NCBI RefSeq assembly: GCF_014694385.1
Contig: NZ_JAAOCA010000002.1
Coordinates: 210,963-274,962 of the forward strand
Length of the DNA: 64,000 bases
Reading direction: 5' to 3'
Origin: Pseudomonas typographi
GTDB lineage: Bacteria > Pseudomonadota > Gammaproteobacteria > Pseudomonadales > Pseudomonadaceae
How positions within the stretch are numbered: the first letter of the stretch is position 1; each line of letters opens with the position of its first letter. Shown one piece after another: positions 18,441 through 27,507 of the stretch. The translations under genes and the position numbers were made by a program. The notes beneath the pieces are model-generated. The model was not told the DNA's origin. It did not search any database and worked only from the letters and a program-made list of their open reading frames with translations.

Positions 18441-18460
18441 CCGAAGCGCTAGCGCTTCGG
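18441..18460. repeat. 20-bp perfect palindrome after the small ORF
   Basis: CCGAAGCGCT followed by AGCGCTTCGG, fully self-complementary. It lies 20 bp past the stop at 18420. No T-run follows in either direction, so it is not a clear intrinsic terminator. It could be a REP-like unit or a protein-binding site. The rest of the gap to the SDR gene (18461-18940) contains only weak hairpins, for example CACCGCC-AGGC-GGCGGTG at 18770-18787, and no gene I would defend. Confidence 0.55.
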
Positions 18461-18940
18461 CGGTCAGTTGTCTGAACATCGAACCGCCTACCTCTTCACT
18501 CGGGCTGCCGAGGCAATGCGCCATCCCCCTCGAACTCCTTGCTCACAACGGCGTTTCGCCGGCACGAAGGGAATAGGTGGGATGCTGAAGCCGGTTAGTT
18601 AGCCGGCCGTAGCGTTGACCGCGTATGGCGTGGGTATTTCCGGGCTTTTGATTAGCAGCAGCGATCGCTTCTCGCATCGCTACCCTGGTAATCACGCCAG
18701 TACCGAAGATTTGACGGGGGCAGATAATCCGCGGATCAAGCTCGGTTTACTGCCGTTCGGAACAGCCGACACCGCCAGGCGGCGGTGGCGGGTTTCTCCG
18801 TTGGGGGTGCCCTGGTGAAATCACAACGGCCTGGTTAGATTGCCCATTCCTGCCCTTCTGACCTGAGGTCGGGCCTTCGACGAAACGACAGCGATTATGG
18901 CCTGTCGCAATCATCAGGTCCTAATGACGGAGAAAGAAAC

Positions 18941-19795
18941 ATGCCAAACGACACAACCCACACCCCAGTGTGGCTGATCACCGGCTGTTCCAGCGGCTTC
19001 GGTCGCGAACTGGCGAAACTGATCATTGACCGAGGATGGCACCTGGTGGCGACGGCTCGGGACAAGTCACGCCTCGGCGACCTGGTCCAACGCGCTGGGG
19101 AGCGTGTGCTGGCCGTCGAACTCGACGTCGGCAAGGCCGATCAGGTCGAGGCCGCCGTGGCGGCCGCCAGGGAACACTTTGGCCGCGTCGACGTGCTGGT
19201 CAACAATGCCGGCTACGGTTACCAGAGCTCGATTGAAGAGGGCGAAGAAGCTGAAATTCGCGCGCAGTTCGATGCCAACGTTTTTGGCTTGTTCGCGGTC
19301 ACCCGTGCGGTATTGCCGATCATGCGCGCGCAACGCAGCGGCCACATCATCAATATCACCTCGGTGGCGGGGTTGATTGGGTTTCCCGGTTCTGGCTACT
19401 ACGCCGCGTCCAAGCATGCCGTGGAGGGGTTCTCCGATGCATTGAGTGCGGAGGTCAAGCCGTTGGGCATCTCGGTTACCTGCGTAGAGCCAGGGCCATT
19501 TCGTACCGACTGGGCGGGGCGGTCGTTACGCCAGACGCCTTCACGTATCGATGACTACAAGGACACGGCCGCCAAACGGATGAACTCGACCAAGCAATTG
19601 AGCGGCACCCAGGCCGGGGACCCGGTGCGGGCCGCCGACGCGATGATTGCCTTGACGCAGCGGCCGGACGCCCCGCGCCACTTGGTGCTGGGCAGTTGGG
19701 GCTATGACACTGTACTGGCTGATCGCCGGGCGCGGTTGGAGCAGACCGAGCTGCTTCGCGATATAAGTGTTGGGGCAGATTTTCCGAACGAGTGA
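18941..19795 (+). CDS. SDR family oxidoreductase
   Basis: 284 aa classical short-chain dehydrogenase. N-terminal dinucleotide-binding motif WLITGCSSGFGREL (GxxxGxG type), DVLVNNAGYGY (NNAG), and the catalytic YYAASK with an upstream Ser in NITSVAGLIG. The form of the N-terminus (TPVWLITGCSSGFG) is that of the large 'oxidoreductase' subgroup related to retinol-dehydrogenase-like SDRs; substrate not predictable. GGAG is found about ten bases before the ATG (GACGGAGAAAGAAAC). It is convergent with the PA2817-family gene. Confidence 0.9.
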   Translation: MPNDTTHTPVWLITGCSSGFGRELAKLIIDRGWHLVATARDKSRLGDLVQRAGERVLAVELDVGKADQVEAAVAAAREHFGRVDVLVNNAGYGYQSSIEEGEEAEIRAQFDANVFGLFAVTRAVLPIMRAQRSGHIINITSVAGLIGFPGSGYYAASKHAVEGFSDALSAEVKPLGISVTCVEPGPFRTDWAGRSLRQTPSRIDDYKDTAAKRMNSTKQLSGTQAGDPVRAADAMIALTQRPDAPRHLVLGSWGYDTVLADRRARLEQTELLRDISVGADFPNE

Positions 19796-19835
19796 GGGGC
19801 GGTTGGTCTGAGCGGTATTGCAGCGCCGATGATGC

Positions 19836-20246
19836 TCAATGCTTGCTGGCGCTGTCGCCCAGGGCCAGCAGCTGCTTTTCCTGATTCCAGTCGAACGCCT
19901 CGCCCTGTTCCTCGGCCTCGAAGCGGCGTTCGTCCAGTTGCTGGTACAGGTCGATTTCGTCGTCGGGCATGAAGTGCAGGCAGTCGCCGCCGAAGAACCA
20001 CAATAGGTCACGTGGCACCAGGTGGGCGATTTGCGGATAGCGCTGGATCACTTGGGCGATCAGGTCCTGGCCCAGGTATTGGCTTTGGATCGGGTCCTGC
20101 GGCAGCAGCGTGAGCAGTTCGTCGAAGCGCTCCAGGAACAGGGCGTGGCTTTCTTCCGGCACTTGTTCGGCTTCGCCGAGGGCCACGAGGATGCTGCGCA
20201 GGTGGGTGAGCAGCGCCAAGTGGTGTTCGAGGTGTGGGTGGGTCAT
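19836..20246 (-). CDS. PA2817 family protein
   Basis: 136 aa acidic cytoplasmic protein (for example WFFGGDCLHFMPDDEID) that I recognise as the conserved Pseudomonas PA2817 family. The function is not established. ATG 20246 has AGGAGC about ten bases upstream; the alternative GTG at 20252 is too near to it. Placement beside class II DAHP synthase and the DEAD-box helicase gene agrees with the conserved Pseudomonas neighbourhood. Confidence 0.8.
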   Translation of the reverse strand: MTHPHLEHHLALLTHLRSILVALGEAEQVPEESHALFLERFDELLTLLPQDPIQSQYLGQDLIAQVIQRYPQIAHLVPRDLLWFFGGDCLHFMPDDEIDLYQQLDERRFEAEEQGEAFDWNQEKQLLALGDSASKH

Positions 20247-20321
20247 GGCCACTGGCTCCTGGAAAACGGCCGGGCAGTATAACGCCTTGCTGCCCCTTAC
20301 GGCAGGGGCAGGGGTGGGCGG

Positions 20322-21674
20322 CTAGGCGGCGGGCTGGGCCTGTTTGAGGGTATCGGCGATCATGAAGGCCAATTCCAGCGATTGGTCTGCGTTCATGCGC
20401 GGGTCGCAGTGGGTGTGGTAGCGGTCGCTCAGGGCGTCTTCGGTGATGGGCCGGGCGCCGCCGATGCATTCGGTCACGTTTTGCCCGGTCATTTCGATGT
20501 GGATGCCGCCGGGGTAGCTGCCTTCGGCACGGTGCACCTGGAAGAAGGCCTTGACCTCGCTGAGGATCTGGGCGAAGTCGCGGGTTTTGTAACCGCTGCT
20601 GGCCTTGATGGTATTCCCATGCATCGGGTCGCTGCTCCATAGCACCTGGCGGCCTTCGCGCTGTACCGCGCGAATCAGCGCCGGCAGGTGTGCCTCGACC
20701 TTGCCCGCGCCCATGCGCGCGATCAGGTTGAGGCGCCCGGGGTCGTTGCTGGGGTTGAGCGTATCGATCAACCGCAGTAGGTCATCCGGCGCCATGCTGG
20801 GCCCGACCTTCACCCCGATGGGGTTGTGCACCCCGCGTAGGAACTCTACGTGGGCACCGTCCAGTTGCCGGGTGCGGTCGCCGATCCACAGCATGTGCGC
20901 CGAACAGTCGTAGTAGTCGTGGGTCAGGCTGTCGCGGCGCACGAAGGCTTCTTCGAAATTCAGCAGCAATGCCTCATGGGCGGTAAAAAAGCTGGTTTCA
21001 CGCACTTGCGGGGCATTTTCCAGGCCCACCGCGCGCATGAAGGCCAGGGTTTCGTCGATGCGGTCGGCCAGGCGGTGGTATTTGTCCGCCAGGGCCGAGC
21101 CGGCGATGAAATCGAGGTTCCAGCGGTGCACTTGGTGCAGGTCGGCGAAACCCCCTTGGGCGAAGGCGCGCAGTAGGTTAAGGCTGGCGGTGGCTTGGTG
21201 GTAGGCCTGCAGCAGGCGCTCGGGGTCGGGGGTGCGGTTTTTTTCGTCGAAGCCGATGGCGTTGACGATGTCGCCCCGGTACGCCGGCAGGGTCACGCCC
21301 TGCTGGGTTTCTTCGCCACTGGAGCGCGGCTTGGCGAACTGCCCGGCCATGCGCCCCACCTTCACCACCGGGCAACCAGCGGCGAAGGTCATGACGATGG
21401 CCATCTGCAACAGTACCTTGAAGGTGTCGCGGATCTTCGCCGCGGAAAACTCCGCGAAGCTTTCGGCGCAGTCGCCGCCCTGCAACAGGAACGCGCGGCC
21501 TTGGGTCACTTCGGCGAACTGCCGGCGCAGTTCACGCGCCTCGCCAGCGAACACCAGCGGCGGCATCGCTGCCAGGGTGTGTTCAACCCGCGCCAAGTGG
21601 GCGGCGTCGGGGTAGGCCGGTTGTTGGCTGATCGGCAGGTTGCGCCAACTGTCGGGGCTCCAGGGTGCGGTCAT
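20322..21674 (-). CDS. Class II 3-deoxy-7-phosphoheptulonate (DAHP) synthase
   Basis: 450 aa. It condenses phosphoenolpyruvate with erythrose 4-phosphate in the first step of the shikimate pathway. The plant/actinobacterial class II type is shown by W(S)[17 protein letters not shown] at the N-terminus, [14 protein letters not shown] (metal-binding Cys), [15 protein letters not shown] (substrate loop), [16 protein letters not shown], and [10 protein letters not shown] near the C-terminus. The N-terminal extension used for feedback control in class II enzymes appears present but short. Much longer open frame upstream (to 22634) is antisense to another gene and was discarded. Confidence 0.93.
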   Translation of the reverse strand: MTAPWSPDSWRNLPISQQPAYPDAAHLARVEHTLAAMPPLVFAGEARELRRQFAEVTQGRAFLLQGGDCAESFAEFSAAKIRDTFKVLLQMAIVMTFAAGCPVVKVGRMAGQFAKPRSSGEETQQGVTLPAYRGDIVNAIGFDEKNRTPDPERLLQAYHQATASLNLLRAFAQGGFADLHQVHRWNLDFIAGSALADKYHRLADRIDETLAFMRAVGLENAPQVRETSFFTAHEALLLNFEEAFVRRDSLTHDYYDCSAHMLWIGDRTRQLDGAHVEFLRGVHNPIGVKVGPSMAPDDLLRLIDTLNPSNDPGRLNLIARMGAGKVEAHLPALIRAVQREGRQVLWSSDPMHGNTIKASSGYKTRDFAQILSEVKAFFQVHRAEGSYPGGIHIEMTGQNVTECIGGARPITEDALSDRYHTHCDPRMNADQSLELAFMIADTLKQAQPAA

Positions 21675-21773
21675 GGCAGGCTCTTCGTGTTTATAGGTTA
21701 CCGCCCGCAATCTTAGCATTGGCACTGGCGCAACATGGCCACGCGCGCCACAATTGGCGCTTTGCAGTTGAAC

Positions 21774-22559
21774 ATGGGCAGTACCGTGGAAGACACCCCG
21801 CAAACGCCAGCGCCGCGCCAGGAGCGCATGCTCGCCGAAGTGCACGATGCTTTTGGCCTGATCCGGGTGTGGGAGGTCGATGAGTACCGCTTTCTTGAGT
21901 TCGGCGCGGCCGTCGAACAAAGTTGCACCTTCATCCCGGACCCCGCCTGGCTTGAATACGACTACACCCGCGCAATGCTGCTGGGCGCGTTGTGCCACCC
22001 GGCACCGGACAGCGCATTGTTTCTGGGCCTGGGGGCGGGCACGCTGACCCAGGCCTGCTTGAAGTTCTTGCCGCTCGAAGATGTGGAATGCATCGAACTG
22101 CGCCCCGACGTGCCGCGCCTGGCCATGGAGCATTTGGGCCTGGCCGACGACCCGCGGTTGTATATCCGCATCGGCGATGCGCTGGAGCTGCTGCCCAGCG
22201 CGGAGCCTGCCGACCTGATTTTCGTCGACCTTTATACCGACCAGGGCCCTGGCGTGGGCCACCTGGCCTGGAATTTCCTGGAACGCTGCCAGCAGCGCCT
22301 GCAACCGGGCGGTTGGCTGGTGATCAACCAATGGGGCGATGATAACGGCAAACCGCTGGGCGCGGCCTTGCTGCGAGGGTTGTACCACCGGCATTACTGG
22401 GAGCTGCCGGTTAAAGAAGGCAATGTCATCCTGCTGGTGCCCGCCAGCCTTGACCAAACCCTGGACCTGCCCGGCCTCAAGGCGCGGGCCGAGGCCCTGG
22501 CGCCGGCACTGGGCTATTCGTTGGCAGCGCTGATCGAGGTATTGCGCCCAGCCACATGA
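21774..22559 (+). CDS. Spermidine synthase-like / class I methyltransferase-fold protein
   Basis: 261 aa. A Rossmann-type core with [18 protein letters not shown] (nucleotide-binding Gly motif), [22 protein letters not shown] and LIFVDLY is characteristic of the spermidine-synthase-like family. The conserved Asp pair needed for polyamine transfer is not complete in my reading, so true spermidine synthase activity is doubtful. It is divergent from DAHP synthase with 100 bp between. The start is uncertain: ATG 21735 would add 13 residues, and neither has a strong SD. Confidence 0.75.
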   Translation: MGSTVEDTPQTPAPRQERMLAEVHDAFGLIRVWEVDEYRFLEFGAAVEQSCTFIPDPAWLEYDYTRAMLLGALCHPAPDSALFLGLGAGTLTQACLKFLPLEDVECIELRPDVPRLAMEHLGLADDPRLYIRIGDALELLPSAEPADLIFVDLYTDQGPGVGHLAWNFLERCQQRLQPGGWLVINQWGDDNGKPLGAALLRGLYHRHYWELPVKEGNVILLVPASLDQTLDLPGLKARAEALAPALGYSLAALIEVLRPAT

Positions 22560-22651
22560 AAGCCCAGCGCGCTGCAGGCAGCAGCACCGGTGGCAGGCTG
22601 GCGCGGTAGTAACGGGCCGGCAAAAAACACTCACGCGCTGGCGCGCTTTCG

Positions 22652-22878
22652 GGTATGATACGCGCCGGCCCGGGAATGGGCCGCGTTAAGCAGCGTTATC
22701 TGCCGGAGGCTCCTTCGGCTGACGCCTGGACCACCGGGCTCTTCTTAACGATTCTATTCATTCATTCGTTTTCGCAAATCCCCGCCGCCAAAACTGCCAG
22801 GGCGACTCTCGCAAGTCTCAACACGGCATGCGCAGTTTTGGAGCATGGGTCTTTGCGGATGCACCTAGAGGCAGACCC
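22652..22878 (+). promoter_or_regulatory. Promoter and long 5' leader of the DEAD-box helicase gene
   Basis: A good -10 hexamer (TATGAT, 22653-22658) precedes a leader of roughly 220 nt with no ORF. The leader ends in a stem (22844-22852 with 22873-22881) that includes the helicase start codon. Long structured leaders are known for cold-inducible RNA helicase genes such as E. coli deaD, so post-transcriptional control is plausible. No -35 hexamer stands out. Confidence 0.5.
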
Positions 22879-22881
22879 ATG
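22844..22881 (+). promoter_or_regulatory. Stem-loop covering the helicase start codon
   Basis: CATGGGTCT (22844-22852) pairs perfectly with AGACCCATG (22873-22881). The right arm contains the ATG at 22879-22881 and the 20-nt loop contains the likely SD (TAGAGG, 22866-22871). If the stem forms in the mRNA it would hide the start codon. Confidence 0.6.
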
Positions 22882-24537
22882 ACCCAGGAAACCGGCGGCT
22901 TCGCCGCTCTCGATCTTCACCCAAGCATCGTCGCTGCAGTCATCGCCACAGGCTATGAAGAGCCTTCGGCCATTCAACAGCAGTCGATTCCGCTTATTCT
23001 CGCCGGCCACGACTTGATCGGCCAGGCGCAGACCGGCACCGGCAAAACCGCCGCCTTCGCACTGCCGGTGCTGCACAAGATCGACCTCAGCAAGCGCGAG
23101 CCGCAAGCCCTGATCCTGGCGCCAACCCGCGAGTTGGCGCTGCAAGTAGCAACCGCATTCGAAACCTACGCCAAGCAGATGCCTGGCGTGAGCGTTGTCG
23201 CCGTTTACGGCGGCGCCCCCATGGGGCCGCAGATAAAAGCCCTGCGCCAGGGTGCGCAGATCATCGTGGCCACCCCGGGCCGCCTGTGCGACCACCTGCG
23301 CCGCGACGATAAAGTCCTGGCAACGGTGAACCACCTGGTACTCGACGAAGCCGACGAAATGCTCAAGCTCGGCTTCATGGATGACCTTGAAGTTATCTTC
23401 AATGCCATGCCCGCGTCGCGCCAGACCGTATTGTTCTCTGCCACGTTGCCGCCGTCGATCCGCGCGATCGCCGAGCGCCACCTCAAAGAGCCCAAGCACG
23501 TCAAGATCCAAAGCAAAACCCAGACCGTAGCAGCCATCGAGCAGGCTTACATGCAGGTGCACGCCGACCAGAAGGCCCAGGCCGTGCTGCGGCTGCTCGA
23601 AGTCGAAGAGTTCGATGCGCTGATCGCCTTCGTGCGCACCAAGCAGGCCACCCTTGACCTGGCCAGCGCGCTGGAGGCCAAAGGCTACAAGGCTGCCGCG
23701 CTGAACGGCGATATTGCCCAGAACCAGCGTGAGCGGGTGATCGAGTCGCTCAAGGATGGCCGCCTGGACATCGTCGTGGCCACCGACGTGGCTGCCCGTG
23801 GCCTAGACGTGCCGCGCATCACCCACGTATTCAACGTCGACATGCCCTACGACCCTGAGTCTTACGTGCACCGCATTGGCCGTACTGGCCGTGCCGGCCG
23901 CGAAGGCCGCGCGCTGTTGCTGGTAACGCCGCGTGAGCGGCGCATGTTGCAGGTGATCGAGCGGGTAACCGGGCAAAAGGTCAGCGAAGTGCGCCTGCCG
24001 GCGCCCCAGGCCGTGCTCGATGCCCGCATCAAGAAGCTCACCAAAAGCTTGCTACCGCTGGTGGCCGATGCCGAAGCCAGCCATGGCGAATTGTTCGACC
24101 GCCTGGCCACCGACCTGGGCTGCACCCCGCGTGCCTTGGCTGCCGCCCTGTTGCGTAAGGCCACCAACGGCCAAGCACTGGATTTGGCCAGCGTCGAGCG
24201 TGAGCAGCCCCTGGTGCCGACCGCCGCACCGCGTGAGCGCAGCGAGCGTAGCCAGGGTGGCGAACGCGAACGCCGCGCGCCCATCCCGCTGGGCGAAGGC
24301 CGTGCCCGTTGCCGCACCGCGCTGGGCGCGCGCGACGGCATCGCCGCGAAGAACTTGTTGGGCGCCATCCTCAACGAAGGCGGCCTGGCCCGTGACGCGA
24401 TCGGCCGCATCCAGGTGCGTGAGAGCTTCAGCCTGGTCGAACTGCCCGAAGACGGCCTGGACCGCTTGCTGACCAAGCTCAAGGACACCCGCGTGGCCGG
24501 CAAGCAACTGAAGCTGCGTCGGTACCGCGAAGACTGA
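22879..24537 (+). CDS. DEAD-box ATP-dependent RNA helicase
   Basis: 552 aa. Motifs in order: Q motif (GYEEPSAIQQQSIP, ~25-38), AQTGTGKT (50-57), PTRELA, ATPGR, DEAD (156-159), SAT, then the second RecA domain with ARGLDV and HRIGRTGRAGR. After about residue 370 comes a DeaD/CsdA-type C-terminal region, an Arg/Glu-rich linker (ERSERSQGGERERR) and a DbpA-like RNA-binding domain (IPLGEGRARCRTALGARDGIAAKNLLGAI). It remodels structured RNA, probably in ribosome assembly and mRNA decay. The start is fixed by the SD in the hairpin loop; the open frame upstream to 22828 is leader. A strong intrinsic terminator follows at 24575. Confidence 0.95.
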   Translation: MTQETGGFAALDLHPSIVAAVIATGYEEPSAIQQQSIPLILAGHDLIGQAQTGTGKTAAFALPVLHKIDLSKREPQALILAPTRELALQVATAFETYAKQMPGVSVVAVYGGAPMGPQIKALRQGAQIIVATPGRLCDHLRRDDKVLATVNHLVLDEADEMLKLGFMDDLEVIFNAMPASRQTVLFSATLPPSIRAIAERHLKEPKHVKIQSKTQTVAAIEQAYMQVHADQKAQAVLRLLEVEEFDALIAFVRTKQATLDLASALEAKGYKAAALNGDIAQNQRERVIESLKDGRLDIVVATDVAARGLDVPRITHVFNVDMPYDPESYVHRIGRTGRAGREGRALLLVTPRERRMLQVIERVTGQKVSEVRLPAPQAVLDARIKKLTKSLLPLVADAEASHGELFDRLATDLGCTPRALAAALLRKATNGQALDLASVEREQPLVPTAAPRERSERSQGGERERRAPIPLGEGRARCRTALGARDGIAAKNLLGAILNEGGLARDAIGRIQVRESFSLVELPEDGLDRLLTKLKDTRVAGKQLKLRRYRED

Positions 24538-24574
24538 CCGTAGGTTTCAGGCAGTAAGCTTCATCCGCTAAGCG

Positions 24575-24616
24575 AAAAAGCCGCCAGTCAACGTTGTGTT
24601 GGCTGGCGGCTTTTTT
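24575..24616 (+). terminator. Intrinsic terminator of the DEAD-box helicase gene
   Basis: A GCCGCCAGTCAA / TTGGCTGGCGGC stem (one G-U pair) with a 6-nt loop is followed by TTTTTT. It starts 38 bp after the helicase stop. An A-run on the other side could make it work for the convergent MFS remnant as well. Confidence 0.9.
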
Positions 24617-25082
24617 AGAGCGCTAAATCTTGGTCTTGCCGTTTGTAAATGCGCGCCATGCTGGCAAGCAATGAGAGTGCAGATATGGCGCAGGCGAAAG
24701 CAAATACATACACTGAGAATTCTCCCTCAGTGCTTCCGCTCAATCCGCCCATGAGCGCAAGTACCATGGCGACGAGAGCAGCGACAATGGATTGGCCGGT
24801 CGTCCTTGCTGTCGAGAGCACACCCGAAGCAGTGGCAGTTCTGGTTTTTGCTGCATTTGCGAACATTTCCTTGTTATTTGGCGGGAGGAAAAAACCGTAT
24901 CCCATACCGCATAGCACGACGCGCCATAGGAAGTCTCCAACACTCGGACGCTCCGGTAGAAAGATGAGCGCGCCCAGTCCCAGACAAAAAATCAATACGC
25001 CAATGCTCGACACGTGAGTCGCATTAAAGCGATTCGTCAAATTCCCGGCAATTGGGGCGCACATGGCGCTGTTATGTGGCTT
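24615..25082 (-). pseudogene. MFS transporter, C-terminal remnant
   Basis: About 150 codons of a 14-TMS MFS (EmrB/DHA2-type) transporter C-terminus: four hydrophobic segments, the short motif GYGFFLPPNNKEMF, and a charged tail RIYKRQDQDLAL. A full protein would be near 450-500 aa; going upstream the frame stops at TAG (25083-25085) and no further homology is visible. Base composition is lower in GC than in the neighbours, which suggests an acquired gene that later lost its 5' part. The break lies next to an 8-bp direct repeat (25085-25092 and 25125-25132). Confidence 0.7.
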
Positions 25083-25084
25083 CT

Positions 25085-25132
25085 AGCTAACCAAACCCGG
25101 GTTCTGCAAAGTGGCCCCAAGAAGAGCTAACC
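25085..25132. repeat. 8-bp direct repeat at a deletion junction
   Basis: AGCTAACC occurs at 25085-25092 and again at 25125-25132, directly where the MFS remnant loses its reading frame. The DNA from here to 25225 codes for nothing I recognise and may be the footprint of a lost mobile element or deletion. Confidence 0.35.
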
Positions 25133-25225
25133 CACTGCCCCATATACGGTTTCAAGCCTTGCGTGACTTGCACAAAAGACTGGGCGCCGGAGCTTTTTTG
25201 TGTCAGGTGGCGATAGGCGATGCCT

Positions 25226-25993
25226 TTATCCAAACCGATAAATATCCATCCCCAACGCCCCCAAGGTAAACCCTTGGTGCACCCGCTCAAACGCCCCACC
25301 GGCAGCCCAGGCGAAATACAGCGGCAACAAGTGCTCGTCACGCGGATGGTTACGCACCGCGTGCGGCGCGCGTTGGCGGTAATCCAGCAATGCGGCTTCA
25401 TCATTGCTCGCCAGGTGCTCCACCATCCAATCGCGAAACGCCTCGGCCCAGTCACTGGCTTCATCGGCTTTTGAATGCCAGTTCAGTTCGCCGAGGTTGT
25501 GGGTAATGCTGCCGGAGCCCACTAGCAGGATGCCTTGCTCGCGTAACCCGGCCAAGGCCCGGCCTACCGCCTGCTGCAGGCGTGGGCCATGGGCGCTGGG
25601 CAACGACACCTGCACGATGGGAATATCCGCCGCTGGGTACATCAGCGACATTGGTACCCAAACGCCGTGGTCGAAGGGGCGGTTGGGGTCCAGGGTGGCC
25701 GGCAGGCCCGCGCCCGCCAGGCATTCGACCACCTGTGCAGCGACGCTGGGTGAGCCCGGGGCGGGGTATTGCATCGCGAACAGGGCCGGCGGGAAGCCGC
25801 CGAAGTCGTGCCAGGTCTGTGGTTGCGCGCCGCTTGCCACTTTCAGTTCACGGCTTTCCCAATGGGCAGAAACCAGTACGATGGCCCGCGGCTTCGGCAG
25901 TTGTTCGGCCAGCCGAGCCAGCGCGGGGCCGCTGGCACCCGGCTCCAGTGCCAGCATTGGCGAGCCATGGGAGATGAATAGGCTGGGGAGCAT
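25226..25993 (-). CDS. Extradiol ring-cleavage dioxygenase (YgiD-like, DOPA 4,5-dioxygenase family)
   Basis: 255 aa LigB-type enzyme. Motifs: SLFISHGSPMLALEPG at the N-terminus (metal His), IVLVSAHWE (second His), RPFDHGVWVPMSLMYP (catalytic His-Gly), GSGSITHNLGEL and the C-terminal LPLYFAWAAGG. The family uses Fe(II) or Zn(II) and cleaves catecholic rings; E. coli YgiD acts on L-DOPA. Physiological substrate in Pseudomonas is not certain. It starts within ~110 bp of the divergent tpm gene. Confidence 0.9.
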   Translation of the reverse strand: MLPSLFISHGSPMLALEPGASGPALARLAEQLPKPRAIVLVSAHWESRELKVASGAQPQTWHDFGGFPPALFAMQYPAPGSPSVAAQVVECLAGAGLPATLDPNRPFDHGVWVPMSLMYPAADIPIVQVSLPSAHGPRLQQAVGRALAGLREQGILLVGSGSITHNLGELNWHSKADEASDWAEAFRDWMVEHLASNDEAALLDYRQRAPHAVRNHPRDEHLLPLYFAWAAGGAFERVHQGFTLGALGMDIYRFG

Positions 25994-26100
25994 GATCGGT
26001 TAGCCTTGATGCAGTAAGATGCCGCCATCTTCAATCAACCGACCGATCGAATTCCAACGGTTTTTTCTGGACGAATTCATCGAAATGCTTGAGGTATTCA

Positions 26101-26757
26101 GTGCAACCAGGCTTTTGGACTGCGCGCTGGGAGCGCCAACAGATCGGCTTTCATTCCGCCCACCCCAACCCCCAGCTCTGCGCTCACTGGCCGATGATGG
26201 CGCGGGCGGGCTCAAGGGTGCTGGTGCCGCTGTGCGGCAAGAGCGTAGACATGGCGTGGCTGGCCGCGCGGGGCCACCGGGTGGTTGGGGTGGAGCTGTC
26301 GGCCATCGCGGTGCAGGCGTTTTTCGCTGAGCAGGGCTTGGCGTACACCTGCCACGCTCAGGGCAGCTTCAACCTATACCGCAGCGGTGCGATCGAGATC
26401 TGGCAGGGGGACTTTTTCGAATTGGCCACCGAGCACATAGGCCACTGCACCGCGCTGTACGACCGTGCCGCCCTGATTGCCCTGCCGCCGGCGATGCGCA
26501 AGGCCTATGTGGAGCACCTGCAACAATTGCTGCCCGCTGGTTGCCTCGGGTTGATGCTAAGCCTCGAGTACGCGCAGGAGAAGATCCCTGGCCCGCCGTT
26601 CTCCGTGCTGCCGGCCGAGGTGCAGGCGCTGTATGGGCCGGGGTGGGCGCTGCAAACTCTGGCGTGCATCGATGAAACAGCGCGGGCCGGCCCCCGGTTC
26701 CACGCGGCGGGCGTTACCCAATTGCACGAGCGGGTCTATGGGCTCTGTAAGCGCTGA
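26101..26757 (+). CDS. tpm: Thiopurine S-methyltransferase family protein
   Basis: 218 aa. It transfers methyl from SAM to thiols; bacterial members methylate selenium and tellurium compounds. Recognised by PGFWTARWERQQIGFH, VLVPLCGKSVDMAWLAARGHRVVGVELS (SAM site), and YDRAALIALPPAMR. I choose GTG 26101, six bases after GAGG (26091-26094), because it gives the family's usual VQPxFW N-terminus; the TTG at 26089 would destroy this SD spacing. Its 3' end overlaps the convergent DUF2959 gene by 22 bp. Confidence 0.88.
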   Translation: MQPGFWTARWERQQIGFHSAHPNPQLCAHWPMMARAGSRVLVPLCGKSVDMAWLAARGHRVVGVELSAIAVQAFFAEQGLAYTCHAQGSFNLYRSGAIEIWQGDFFELATEHIGHCTALYDRAALIALPPAMRKAYVEHLQQLLPAGCLGLMLSLEYAQEKIPGPPFSVLPAEVQALYGPGWALQTLACIDETARAGPRFHAAGVTQLHERVYGLCKR

Positions 26758-27371
26758 ATCAACCCGTTCGCGCCCTCGATAGAGCGCTGCAGGTCGATCA
26801 GCAGGGGCTCCACGGTGCCGCTCACCGTGCTGTAGCCCTGTTGCAGGTTACCCACCGTTTGAGCATTCATATGGTGCTTGTAGAACAGTAGTTGATCGTT
26901 CAGCGCCCCCAGCGCCGGCAACACCCGGCTTTGTGCATCGCGCATCTTGGCGAGCAACAGTTGGTATTGCTCACGTGTCTGGGCCAGCTCCTGCGCACTG
27001 GCTTGCCTCAGCGCGGGGGTTTGGTAGTCGTTCAATTCGTCTTCCCATTCGCGGAACATTGCCTCGGCCACTTGCTCGACCTGGTTGACGCGAGGCTCCA
27101 CAGCCTGGGCGGCCTTTTGGCTGGCGGCATAGTCGCGTTCAAGCTCGGCATAACGCTGCTGCGGGTCGCCCTCTTGGGCGGCGAGTGCCAGGCGATAATG
27201 CTCCAGGGTGCGGTTGAACTGATAACGCGCCTTAATTTGCGCATCGCGGGCGTCTTCGACCCGGTGGCTGAAGATTTCGCGTTTGGGAATGCCGGCCTTT
27301 TCCATCATCGACAGGTAGGGGCTTTGGCAGCCGGCGAGCAGTAAGGCGGTGAATAGCAGAAGGTAGCGCAT
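26736..27371 (-). CDS. DUF2959 lipoprotein
   Basis: 211 aa. Lipobox LLLAGC (Cys 15) predicts a lipoprotein. The remainder is a long helical, coiled-coil-rich domain (Gln/Glu/Ala-rich, for example QRYAELERDYAASQKAAQ) typical of DUF2959. No catalytic motif. Function unknown. Convergent overlap with tpm by 22 bp. Confidence 0.85.
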   Translation of the reverse strand: MRYLLLFTALLLAGCQSPYLSMMEKAGIPKREIFSHRVEDARDAQIKARYQFNRTLEHYRLALAAQEGDPQQRYAELERDYAASQKAAQAVEPRVNQVEQVAEAMFREWEDELNDYQTPALRQASAQELAQTREQYQLLLAKMRDAQSRVLPALGALNDQLLFYKHHMNAQTVGNLQQGYSTVSGTVEPLLIDLQRSIEGANGLIQRLQSP

Positions 27372-27460
27372 GCTAGGCCTTGGTCAGTGGGCGTGGCCGT
27401 TGGACCTGAAAAAACCGCATAACTTCCATGGGCAGGCTTGTTCTGCTGGGCGTAAATAGC

Positions 27461-27486
27461 AGAAGGCCAGCTTTTGCTGGCCTTCT
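27461..27486. terminator. Hairpin between htpX and the DUF2959 gene
   Basis: AGAAGGCCAGC / GCTGGCCTTCT, 11-bp perfect arms with a TTTT loop, 22 bp past the stop of htpX (minus strand). No strong T-run follows, so it may be a transcript-stabilising or weak terminating hairpin. Confidence 0.65.
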
Positions 27487-27507
27487 ATAGGCAACCTGGC
27501 TAGCCGA

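Noticed and set aside
18615..18818. 67-codon ORF in the gap before the SDR gene
   Set aside because: TTG start, no SD, no recognisable sequence; a chance ORF is more likely.
25087..25464. 125-codon minus-strand ORF overlapping the dioxygenase 3' end
   Set aside because: Mostly the wrong frame of the dioxygenase; the tail past 25226 looked IS-like at first but matches nothing I can name.
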